Assembly: GCA_900315635.1 (NCBI GenBank) | Contig: OMZV01000013.1 | Coordinates: 1-64,000, forward strand | Length of the DNA stretch: 64,000 nt | Reading direction: 5' to 3' | From: an uncultured Prevotella sp. | GTDB lineage: Bacteria; Bacteroidota; Bacteroidia; Bacteroidales; Bacteroidaceae | In this document: positions 9,929 through 17,685 of the stretch, in pieces | How positions within the stretch are numbered: position 1 is the first letter of the stretch | Layout of the letters: each line of letters opens with the position of its first letter | The notes under the pieces: model-generated | The model's input: the letters and a program-made list of their open reading frames with translations, nothing else | Databases searched by the model: none | What the model was told of the DNA's origin: nothing | Program-made: the position numbers and the translations under genes

Positions 9929-12250
9929 ATGAAAAAGGTAATTACTCTGATGGCAGCTATAGCAGTTTGCCTCACCATGAATGCCCAGACAGAAACGACA
10001 AACAAGTCGTGGACATTCACCTCAAGCCCGTCTTCTACCGATGTAGCCAACATTACAGCCGACGCAGCCAACTGGAAGAAGGATTCCAAGAGCCGCTATT
10101 GCTACATCAACTCTCTCGACAACGCTGCACTCACAGCAAACGGACAACCCATCTCACTTACTGAAGGACTGAACTTTACAGCCACCGCAAACTCCAATGG
10201 CAACATCCGAATAGCCGGTTCGACCAAGTCGCTGTGGCTCGGAAACGCCTGTAAGATTATCATTCCTGCACGCCAGAAAGGCGACGTGGTGACAATCACA
10301 TACATGACGTCGAACAAATCGGCAACGCGCAACCTCGGACTGGAGAACATCGAAGGCACTTTCCCGGCAACAACCGGCAAGACCCAGCAGACAGGCTATG
10401 GAAAGGTGACAGCCGACGGCGACGTTACATTCATCATCGAGGGCGGAATGTACTTCTATACTCTTGCCGTCCAGGACAGTGCCTCGGCCGAGGACAACCC
10501 TCAGGGTGGCGGCGACGACCCGGGCAATCCCGACAACCCTAACGACCAGAAACGCGGAATGACCTACACAGGCGGCAGCATCAACACACCTGCTCCACTC
10601 GATTCAGCCGTTGTCTGGTGTGCTCCTACCGGCGACGACGTTACTGCCGACGGCTCTGAGACAAAGCCTTACTTCGACCTTCAGCTTGCTGTCAACAAGG
10701 CAAAGCCGGGAACTACCATCAAGATGAAAGCCGGAAACTACGTCTACAGCAAGCGAATAAATATCAACGACCGCAACGGACGCAGTGACGCCTATATTAC
10801 AGTGATGTGCCCTGATGGTCGGGCTGTGCTCGACTTCTCGGGAATGCCTTATCATTCTCATTCCGACAATCCTTATCAGGGTATCCGTCTGACATCCTCT
10901 TACTGGCACTTCTACAAGATTGACATTACCAACGCCAGCGACAACGGAATGCTCATTGAGCGCAGCAAGCCTACCGGTGGCTCCGCACAGGATGTCATCA
11001 ACCGAAATCAGGACGCTCACGACAACATCATTGAGTTCTGCAACTTCTACAAGAATGGCGACACCGGACTACAGATGAAGAACCTCGCGTCATTCAACTA
11101 TGTGCTGAACTGTGACGCTTACGAAAACAAAGACGAGGGTGACGGCGATGCCGACGGATTCGCTCCGAAGATTTCCGTGGGCGACGGAAACTACTTCTAT
11201 GGATGCAGAGCTTACAATAACTCTGACGACGGATATGACGTCTTCTTCAAGAAGGACGGCGGATTTCAGGACAACAAGACTATAGTCTTCGAGAACTGCC
11301 TTGCCTACGAAAATGGATTCATTAATGGCGTGGCTACCAAGGGCAACATGAACGGATTCAAGTGCGGTTCCAAGCAGGGACGCATGAACGTGGTGCTGAA
11401 CCGCTGCATTGCCGTGAACAATGGCTCAAAGGGCTTCGACCAGAACCACAACTCCGGCGACATAATAATGAATAACTGCACTGGCTACTCCCTGCTGTCA
11501 TTCAACGGCGGAAAGAATGCCTACTCCTACCGCATCTATGAGGCACTTGCCGACGGCTCTATCTGCGAGCTAACCAACTGTATAGCCATCAACGACTACA
11601 GCGTCAAGGAGCCGACCGACAAGGGTGAGTATGGCTCAAAGAAGGAAACCAAGTACGGACGAGTGAATGTATCGGCTGCATCGAAGAGCGTTACCAACGA
11701 CTGGACATGCTCTGAGGCAAACTTCCAGTCGATGGATGACTATGAAACTCTTATCGGCGAGCGCCAGGCCGACGGCAATCTCAACTGGGACAACATCACT
11801 TGGGGACACCCTAAAGAGGACAATGCAGTAGTTGTCGACAAGGGAACTGCCGTCAGTGCCAACTCCAGATATGAGGCATCAGGCGTAGCCGTACCGGCAA
11901 TCGAGAATTCAGGTGCAGCTCCTGACCTCGGCGCCTTCGAGCAGGGACTCATTGCCAAGAAGGTAAACTATGCCACAGCCGATGCCATCGAGACCATCAG
12001 TCAGGCTCCGGGCTCAAAGAAAGTCAGCCTTGTACAGGCATTCAACGGCATGGTTATCGTCAATGTCAATGGCGGAATAGCCCACGACCAGTACACTATC
12101 AGTGCCTATTCTACCAATGGCTCACTACTCGGACAGCACAAGTTCAATGGCACCAACACATCAATCTACCTTCCTGCAGCCAACGGAGTAGTCTTACTTA
12201 AGGTCACAGGAAATGGCGTTGACCAGACAATAAAGGCTGTAATGAAGTAA
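9929..12250 (+). CDS. Secreted pectate lyase, polysaccharide lyase family 9
   Basis: A signal peptide ends MNAQ near residue 20. Residues of about 25-185 form an all-beta N-terminal module that I do not recognise, followed by a Gly/Asp/Pro/Asn linker. From about 225 to 670 there is a right-handed beta-helix typical of PL9, which cleaves polygalacturonate by beta-elimination. The calcium-site aspartates appear as DADGF (D409) and SDDGYD (D433, D434, D437), with the same mutual spacing that I recall for Dickeya Pel9A. The catalytic-base lysine is likely K478 in NGFKCG. The last 80 residues resemble a Bacteroidetes C-terminal sorting or adhesion domain (ending LLKVTGNGVDQTIKAVMK). I chose the ATG at 9929 over the TTG at 9926. 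It ends in a perfect terminator at 12264. Confidence 0.9.
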   Translation: MKKVITLMAAIAVCLTMNAQTETTNKSWTFTSSPSSTDVANITADAANWKKDSKSRYCYINSLDNAALTANGQPISLTEGLNFTATANSNGNIRIAGSTKSLWLGNACKIIIPARQKGDVVTITYMTSNKSATRNLGLENIEGTFPATTGKTQQTGYGKVTADGDVTFIIEGGMYFYTLAVQDSASAEDNPQGGGDDPGNPDNPNDQKRGMTYTGGSINTPAPLDSAVVWCAPTGDDVTADGSETKPYFDLQLAVNKAKPGTTIKMKAGNYVYSKRININDRNGRSDAYITVMCPDGRAVLDFSGMPYHSHSDNPYQGIRLTSSYWHFYKIDITNASDNGMLIERSKPTGGSAQDVINRNQDAHDNIIEFCNFYKNGDTGLQMKNLASFNYVLNCDAYENKDEGDGDADGFAPKISVGDGNYFYGCRAYNNSDDGYDVFFKKDGGFQDNKTIVFENCLAYENGFINGVATKGNMNGFKCGSKQGRMNVVLNRCIAVNNGSKGFDQNHNSGDIIMNNCTGYSLLSFNGGKNAYSYRIYEALADGSICELTNCIAINDYSVKEPTDKGEYGSKKETKYGRVNVSAASKSVTNDWTCSEANFQSMDDYETLIGERQADGNLNWDNITWGHPKEDNAVVVDKGTAVSANSRYEASGVAVPAIENSGAAPDLGAFEQGLIAKKVNYATADAIETISQAPGSKKVSLVQAFNGMVIVNVNGGIAHDQYTISAYSTNGSLLGQHKFNGTNTSIYLPAANGVVLLKVTGNGVDQTIKAVMK

Positions 12251-12263
12251 GTTACAAACCGAT

Positions 12264-12316
12264 AAATACCCTTTTACGATATGATTGATACCCGATCATC
12301 TTGTAAAAGGGTATTT
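12264..12316 (+). terminator. Terminator after the PL9 gene
   Basis: A perfect 14-base stem aaataccctttta(c) / (g)taaaagggtattt is followed by tttta. The stem sequence is the same GTAAAAGGGTAT word that defines the dispersed AAAAGATACCC repeats. Confidence 0.8.
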
Positions 12317-12339
12317 TTTAGACATAAAAATAAATTATT

Positions 12340-12410
12340 TTTCATTTGTTTTTAACCTATTTTTATTTAAAAAATAATTTATTTTTCATCGTAAAAGATA
12401 CCGTTTTACA
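12340..12410. repeat. AT-rich dispersed element, copy A
   Basis: The core tatttttatttaaaaaataatttatttttcatcgtaaaagatacc matches copies at 30234-30328 (opposite orientation) and 52339-52433. The GCGAT hairpin present in the other two copies is degenerate here. The rest of the 600-base gap before 12854 is AT-rich and non-coding, with the promoter at 12698-12728 near its right end. Confidence 0.65.
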
Positions 12411-12697
12411 AAACAAGTGAATATCAATAGGATTACAAAAGTGTATCTCCTGCATTTCAATCTACCACTAATAATTCCGCAAACATCCGTTCAAGTAAGA
12501 TTAATAACTGTAAGAAAAAGGTTTGTTTTATAAAATAATATACCATTAGAGGGAACATTTCAAAAAGAAAAATATAATTACATAATCGGCAACTTAAGAA
12601 TTCACATAATATAATAGCAAAATCTTAATGATTTAAATCAAATGTGTTGATATTAGTCAAAAATAAAGGCTGTTAACGCACACAATTTGATAAAACA

Positions 12698-12728
12698 TTT
12701 GTTTTGAAAGAAAATCGCCGTACCTTTG
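12698..12728 (+). promoter_or_regulatory. Bacteroidetes-type promoter for the small exported protein
   Basis: TTTG at 12698-12701, a 19-base spacer, then TACCTTTG at 12721-12728: a full match to the -33/-7 consensus. The start codon is 125 bases downstream, leaving a long leader. Confidence 0.8.
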
Positions 12729-12747
12729 CACTCAGAAAACAGAAAGA

Positions 12748-12784
12748 TACTTTGGTAAAAGTAATATACTTTGGTAAAAGTAAT
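12748..12784 (+). repeat. Tandem 18-base repeat in the 5' leader
   Basis: tactttggtaaaagtaat occurs twice, separated by one base, just after the predicted transcription start. Each copy contains the inverted pair acttt..aaagt, so it could be an operator or an RNA structure. Confidence 0.7.
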
Positions 12785-12853
12785 TTAAGGTAAGAAGATG
12801 GGACTCCACGAGAGATCCCGAAGTTTAATTAAGAAAGAAGAAAGGATAACGAA

Positions 12854-13216
12854 ATGAAGAAGATTGTTTTGACAATGGTAGCACTGCTGAGTATGACAGC
12901 AGCATTCGCAGAGGGTGAAGTAAACAACGAGTCAGCTGAGACAGCAAAATATGAGATTAACTTCAATCTTGGTTCACTGAGCAAGGCTCTCGACCTGAGC
13001 TACGATCAGACCAGAGCTGTAGCTGACATCAACCAGATGTTCGCATCAGACATGACCAACGCTGCTGCAGCTAGCGGCAACGAGCGCAAGGAACTTCGCA
13101 CAAAGGCTATCAACCGTGACCTGGCTTACATGCGCACAGTTCTCGACAAGGATCAGTACAAGACTTACGTTATGCTGCTCAACGCCACTCTCAACAACCG
13201 TGGGCTGAACAAGTAA
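12854..13216 (+). CDS. Small exported protein of unknown function
   Basis: A 120-residue protein with a clear signal peptide (MKKIVLTMVALLSMTAAFA). The mature part of about 100 residues is predicted mostly helical, with LSKALDLSYDQTRAVADI and then RKELRTKAINRDLAYMRTVLDKDQY. That layout (helix, DQ, helix, DKDQY) recalls small periplasmic helical proteins of Prevotella, but I cannot name a family. It has its own strong promoter and a 125-base leader with a tandem repeat, and it is followed by a terminator at 13304. It is therefore monocistronic and probably well expressed. Confidence 0.85.
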   Translation: MKKIVLTMVALLSMTAAFAEGEVNNESAETAKYEINFNLGSLSKALDLSYDQTRAVADINQMFASDMTNAAAASGNERKELRTKAINRDLAYMRTVLDKDQYKTYVMLLNATLNNRGLNK

Positions 13217-13224
13217 GAGAAGAA

Positions 13225-13283
13225 GAGAGATCCACCCCGATCCTCCTTGTAAGGAGGGAGACAGTTACTTCGAATATGAAGTG
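13225..13283. repeat. GATCCACCCC repeat, copy 2
   Basis: agagatccaccccgatcctccttgtaaggaggg and a tail with gaatatgaagtg match the copy at 4095-4153. It sits immediately after the stop codon at 13216. Confidence 0.65.
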
Positions 13284-13303
13284 ACGATGGGTGCAGAAAA
13301 TAT

Positions 13304-13347
13304 AAAGACGGGTAATCAGCTAAATACTGGTTGCCCGTCTTTTTTGT
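13304..13347 (+). terminator. Terminator after the small exported protein
   Basis: aaagacgggtaa pairs with ttgcccgtcttt across a 16-base loop and is followed by a T run. Confidence 0.8.
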
Positions 13348-13426
13348 ACTATATTATTATACCCAAAAGTAGGTAAAACACTAAAAATCATAATTTTTAG
13401 GTATTGTGAAGTTGATATTTTTTCGT

Positions 13427-13434
13427 TACCTTTG
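13427..13434 (+). promoter_or_regulatory. -7 element for the flavodoxin gene
   Basis: TACCTTTG followed by caacc, with TTG near 13404 as a possible -33 part. The leader to the ATG at 13553 is about 110 bases. Confidence 0.65.
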
Positions 13435-13552
13435 CAACCGATAACGGAATTTGCCGCTAATATAACTAAAAGATAGTAGCAGGCATGATAATCCGTTAAA
13501 AGGTAATAGAGGACAAGATATTATTCAAAAAACAAAAATAAACGACTTAACA

Positions 13553-14047
13553 ATGAAAAAGACTATTGTAGTTTTCGGTTCATCAACCGGTACATGTGAG
13601 GAAATAGCTAACACTATAGCAAGCAAGCTCGGTGTAGAGGCAATAAACGTAACAGACTTCTCAGCTGACACTATCGCCGAGAACGACAACCTGATTCTTG
13701 GTACTTCAACATGGGGTGCCGGCGAGCTTCAGGACGACTGGTATGACGGTGTTGACGTACTTAAGAACGCTGACCTCAGTGGCAAGACTGTTGCCATCTT
13801 TGGTTGCGGCGACTCTGAGAGCTATCCTGATACATTCTGCGGCGGCATGAAGGAGATTTATGACGCTTGCAAGGCTGCCGGAGCTAATGTACTGCCGGGT
13901 GTTTCAACCGACGGTTACACATTCGATGATTCTGACTCTGTTGTTGACGGCAATTTCGTCGGACTGGCTCTTGACAATGTCAATGAGGAAGACAAGACAG
14001 AGGGTCGCATCGATGCTTGGCTCGAGGCTATCAAGCCAAGTCTGTAA
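13553..14047 (+). CDS. fldA: Flavodoxin
   Basis: A 164-residue FMN electron carrier of the long-chain type. The phosphate-binding loop FGSSTGTCEEIA is at residues 8-19. The isoalloxazine-flanking loops TSTWGAGELQDDW and GCGDSESYPDTFCGG follow in the expected places. Flavodoxins replace ferredoxin in low-potential electron transfer, often under iron limitation. It has its own promoter and a strong terminator, so it is monocistronic. No Fur-box-like site was identified. Confidence 0.95.
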   Translation: MKKTIVVFGSSTGTCEEIANTIASKLGVEAINVTDFSADTIAENDNLILGTSTWGAGELQDDWYDGVDVLKNADLSGKTVAIFGCGDSESYPDTFCGGMKEIYDACKAAGANVLPGVSTDGYTFDDSDSVVDGNFVGLALDNVNEEDKTEGRIDAWLEAIKPSL

Positions 14048-14111
14048 TAGACTTATTAAAAGTGAATCTTGTTCGCTAAATAAAATTCATAATGTTTTTG
14101 TATAAGGTATT

Positions 14112-14138
14112 AGGGCTGTCTACCGACAGCCCTTTTAT
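14112..14138 (+). terminator. Terminator after the flavodoxin gene
   Basis: agggctgtc pairs with gacagccct across tacc and is followed by tttattt. Confidence 0.85.
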
Positions 14139-14141
14139 TTT

Positions 14142-14186
14142 GATTCCACTCCAAGCCTCCCACAATGAGAGGATGTTTGATTACCT
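14142..14186. repeat. CCTCCCC element, single degraded arm
   Basis: ccactccaagcctcccacaatgagaggatgtttgattacc is recognisable as one arm with several substitutions. No facing arm was found before 14290. Confidence 0.6.
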
Positions 14187-14289
14187 AAATATATTATTAA
14201 AAATTATTATTTGATTACCGGAATTTAGAATAAAATATCTATTTTTGTAGGATTGAATAATAGAATATTAGTTTCAAACATTTGAGTTT

Positions 14290-15996
14290 ATGAAGAAAAC
14301 ATTACTCACTATTGCAGCTGCATTGATAGCTGCAAGTTCAATTGCCCAGAATTATTCACTGAATAAGGCAATTGAGAACAATTCGCCACTGCCACAACAG
14401 AAACGGGAAATATCCCTCCGTCAGTTGGCTAAGAAGCCTGTCATGGCTAACAACGGACTGGTTCTCAAGACTGAAGGTGCCGACACGGTAACTGTGAATC
14501 CGCCTGCAGGCACACTGTTTGAGAACATGTATGTCAACTCTAACAGCTATGGACTCGGCTGGGGAAGTATCTATCGTCAGGTCGTCGATGGCGGTATAGG
14601 CGGAGTTGTCGAAGGCAATGACGGAAACATCTATGTTAAAGGCCCTATCTCACAAGCTTACGTGTGGATGCTTGGCAGTCCATGGATAAAGTGTGAGAAG
14701 GCTAAGGGTGACACCATTGTCATGCACACTCCTCAGATGTATGCCATCGATGCCGCTGATACTTACTATATACAGAGGCTCATCCCATCGGAAGACAATA
14801 CTACATTCGTGGTGGACACTACCGAGACTGACATCCACTTTATATGGAAGAATGATACTCTCGAGCAAGTTGACGACTGTCTCGCCGGACTTACCGATGC
14901 TACAGGCTCATGGTTCTATATGGGCGACTATAATATCGAGTACACCGTTAACCCTGACCAGGTAGCTACCATTCCTTCTCAAAGTGTATCACAGACAGTG
15001 CAGATGATATATAAGTCGGATCCTACTGACACTACAAAGACAAGCACTAAGGATTTGGAAATGTATGCTAATCCGGATTATGATGAGGATGTCGATGAAG
15101 GCAATCCGGAAATCTATCTGACTAACCTGGAGTCGGCTCTTCTGGAGTCGCCTATAAAGGGAACTGTAGAGGATCTCGATGAAGACACTGCTAAGTTGGT
15201 CATTCCTGGCGGTCAGTATCTTGGTATTGATGAGACTTATAATTCGCACATCTATGCCGTTACAGCCAACGCACGCATCGACTCATCAAGTGATACTCCG
15301 TCCTTCAACTATGACTTGGTGCCGTCAATTACTCTCAAGACATTCGATGAGGACAGTGATACTGCCAAGTCAGTATGGCCGGCATCACTGCTTATCAATT
15401 GTGGTAAGAACAGACTGTCAATTGTAAGCGAGTATGTTGTTCCTGTATTTGCAGTTAAGGAATATGAAGCAGCAACTCCTGCCGATCCAGTATTCACAGC
15501 TGATGATGTTCGTCATTCAACCAATTTCGACCTGCTCCACTTCACCATTCCTACAGTCGACGTCAATGGAAAGGATATGAATACCAACCAGTTGTACTAT
15601 GAGATTTATCTCGACGACAAACCTTATACATTCACAACTGATGTATTCAAGGGTATAAACCGGAATATGACTGAGGTGCCTTATAACTATGCTGATACTA
15701 ATTATGACATCAGTAGGGATGACAATGGTCGTTACACCATCTTCTTCTATGACCATAATGACTATGACTCTATAGGAATCCAGAGTATTTATAAGGCTGG
15801 TGGAGAAACTAATGTCTCGAAGATTGTTTATGTAACCAATCCTGTCCTGGGCATTAACGGTCTTCATACTGACGCAAATGCTTCACGCCCAATGGCTTAT
15901 TATGATATTACCGGTCGTCGCATTTCAAGTGATGCACGTGGATTGGTAATCGTCAGAAGAGCCGATGGAACAGTCAACAAAGTTATCAATAAGTAA
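14290..15996 (+). CDS. Large exported protein of unknown function with C-terminal sorting-like tail
   Basis: A 568-residue protein with a signal peptide (MKKTLLTIAAALIAASSIAQ), giving N-terminal glutamine after cleavage. The body is rich in Asp, Thr and Tyr and looks all-beta; I recognise no catalytic motif. The end, with PMAYYDITGRRISSDARG and then a VIVRRADGTVNKVINK tail, resembles the C-terminal region of many Prevotella exported proteins, which may be a secretion or anchoring signal. No lipobox is present. It is alone between the flavodoxin gene and a perfect bidirectional terminator. Confidence 0.85.
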   Translation: MKKTLLTIAAALIAASSIAQNYSLNKAIENNSPLPQQKREISLRQLAKKPVMANNGLVLKTEGADTVTVNPPAGTLFENMYVNSNSYGLGWGSIYRQVVDGGIGGVVEGNDGNIYVKGPISQAYVWMLGSPWIKCEKAKGDTIVMHTPQMYAIDAADTYYIQRLIPSEDNTTFVVDTTETDIHFIWKNDTLEQVDDCLAGLTDATGSWFYMGDYNIEYTVNPDQVATIPSQSVSQTVQMIYKSDPTDTTKTSTKDLEMYANPDYDEDVDEGNPEIYLTNLESALLESPIKGTVEDLDEDTAKLVIPGGQYLGIDETYNSHIYAVTANARIDSSSDTPSFNYDLVPSITLKTFDEDSDTAKSVWPASLLINCGKNRLSIVSEYVVPVFAVKEYEAATPADPVFTADDVRHSTNFDLLHFTIPTVDVNGKDMNTNQLYYEIYLDDKPYTFTTDVFKGINRNMTEVPYNYADTNYDISRDDNGRYTIFFYDHNDYDSIGIQSIYKAGGETNVSKIVYVTNPVLGINGLHTDANASRPMAYYDITGRRISSDARGLVIVRRADGTVNKVINK

Positions 15997-16012
15997 AGAG
16001 TAATTGTCTATC

Positions 16013-16054
16013 AAATAAAAGGGGTCGTGTCTTGTGGCACGACCCCTTTTATTT
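16013..16054. terminator. Perfect bidirectional terminator
   Basis: A 17-base perfect inverted repeat (aaataaaaggggtcgtg / cacgaccccttttattt) with an 8-base loop lies between convergent genes (the exported protein and nadA). Confidence 0.9.
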
Positions 16055-16097
16055 GTTTAACTGATGTTTTATTAATAGTTATACGTTTGTAGTTCTT

Positions 16098-17093
16098 TTA
16101 ACTCAACTCCAACATCCGCTCTATAGGCTTCACTGCATCCTTGGCGATAGCTGGGTCAATCTCAATCTGTGGCCAGCCGAACTTGAGGGCGTTGTAAATC
16201 TTCTCAAGGGAATTCTTCTTCATGAACTCACACTCATTGCAGCTGCAACCAAGTCCGCCCTCACTTACCTCTGGCGGAACAGGATAGAAAGTCCGGTCGG
16301 GGCATGTGCGCTGCATCTCGTGAAGAATTCCAGCCTCAGTAGCAACAATAAATTCTTTCTGTTCAGGATGAGCCTGCGCATACTTCAACATAGTGGCTGT
16401 AGAGCCCTTCACATCGGCGATGGCAAGAACAGGTGCCTTACACTCCAAGTGAGCCATTACAACGGCGTCAGGGTGCTCTTTCTTTAGGTTTACTATACCT
16501 TCTACCGAGAACTTCTCATGGACGTGGCAGCCACCATTCCAAAGGAGCATGTGGCGTCCGCTGACCGAGTTTATGTAGTTTCCCAGATTGTAGTCAGGAC
16601 CGAAGATAATCTTTTCGTCCTTAGGGAAACTCTCCATTACCTTAACGGCATTGCCCGAGGTGACAACAACATCGGTGAGAGCCTTGACGGCGGCAGTAGT
16701 GTTTACGTAAGACACTACCTTATAGCCCGGGTGCTCTTCCTTGTACTTCTTCAAGTCCTTGGCGTCACAGCTGTCGGCAAGTGAGCAACCGGCTGTCAGG
16801 TCAGGACAAAGCACTGTCTTGTCCGGCGACAGCAGCTTGCAGGTCTCAGCCATGAAGTGAACACCACACATAACCATTATCTTTGCGTCGGTCTCGGCAG
16901 CCTTGCGGGCAAGAGCCAGTGAGTCGCCAACAAAGTCGGCTATGTCCTGTATCTCGCCGACGGTATAGTAGTGGGCAAGGATTATAGCGTTCTTCTCCTT
17001 ACACATTCGGCGGATTTCACTCTTCAAATCAAGACTTTTGTCGACAGGTTCGGTAACGTAGCCTGACTCTATCCATTCTTTTTTCGGTTCCAT
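16098..17093 (-). CDS. nadA: Quinolinate synthase A
   Basis: NadA condenses iminoaspartate with dihydroxyacetone phosphate to quinolinate in NAD synthesis, using one [4Fe-4S] cluster. The cluster cysteines are seen in VMCGVHFMAET, TAGCSLAD and GLGCSCNEC. The substrate motifs AIILAHYYT and MAHLECK are present. I place the start at the ATG at 17093 (MEPKKEW); the frame stays open to a GTG at 17123 that would add 10 residues without homology value. No nadB or nadC lies nearby in this window. It reads away from the putative origin. Confidence 0.94.
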   Translation of the reverse strand: MEPKKEWIESGYVTEPVDKSLDLKSEIRRMCKEKNAIILAHYYTVGEIQDIADFVGDSLALARKAAETDAKIMVMCGVHFMAETCKLLSPDKTVLCPDLTAGCSLADSCDAKDLKKYKEEHPGYKVVSYVNTTAAVKALTDVVVTSGNAVKVMESFPKDEKIIFGPDYNLGNYINSVSGRHMLLWNGGCHVHEKFSVEGIVNLKKEHPDAVVMAHLECKAPVLAIADVKGSTATMLKYAQAHPEQKEFIVATEAGILHEMQRTCPDRTFYPVPPEVSEGGLGCSCNECEFMKKNSLEKIYNALKFGWPQIEIDPAIAKDAVKPIERMLELS

Positions 17094-17129
17094 AATGCTT
17101 TTAATCACCTTACTTTTGCACACATATTC

Positions 17130-17560
17130 ATATTTATTATTTTCTCTTTTTTATTTTAAAGAAAAAAATATGTAGTGTTATGATATGCCGTGGATAAGTG
17201 CAAAACTTTTTCTGCTTTTATTCGTCATTTACGGTATAAACATCAAATAAGCACTTATCAACAGTTTGCCTTAATTCTTTCTTGCTGATTCTCAACTATT
17301 AAAGTTGTTTATCCACAATTTTGGTTTTCGGTGCAAAGTTAATAAGTTTATATCTTTTTCGTGTGGAAAACGGTGGAAAAGTTTTGTTTTTCTATTGTAT
17401 AACCCCGTGGATATCCAGTCGCCTGAATTGCCGTTGTGGATTTTGTGGATAAGTGGAATAGTTTTCCAAGCTGTTTCCACAAGTTTTCCACGAGTTATCA
17501 ACAGAGTTATACACGATTTTATACACATAAACTTTTGTTTTTATTTTGTTTTCTCTTTCT
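17130..17560. other. oriC: Candidate chromosomal replication origin (DnaA-box cluster)
   Basis: Within 340 bases I count three perfect TTATNCACA boxes (17309-17317 plus, 17444-17452 minus, 17519-17527 plus). At least four more have one mismatch (17189-17197 minus, 17255-17263, 17495-17503 and 17507-17515), and there are several TTTCCAC variants. A very AT-rich tract at 17130-17172 could be the unwinding element. The region is free of credible genes and lies between diverging nadA and leuS. Origins in Bacteroidetes need not adjoin dnaA, so the gene context neither supports nor excludes the call. The box density is seen directly; the origin role is inferred. Confidence 0.7.
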
Positions 17561-17575
17561 ATTGCATTACCTTTG
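17545..17575 (+). promoter_or_regulatory. Promoter for leuS
   Basis: TTTG at 17545-17548, a 19-base spacer and TACCTTTG at 17568-17575 match the Bacteroidetes consensus. It lies beside the last DnaA boxes, so DnaA binding could affect it. Confidence 0.75.
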
Positions 17576-17685
17576 CAGACTAGATTGGGGTATTATACAT
17601 TATTAAATATATTATCGGCTAATACTCTCCTTAAGAAAGTTGGAACTTACAAAAACAGATAATAAATAAAAAACAACGATAAGCA

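Noticed and set aside
17093-17123. GTG start that would lengthen NadA by 10 residues
   Set aside because: The extra residues do not match the usual NadA start, while the ATG at 17093 does. It remains possible.
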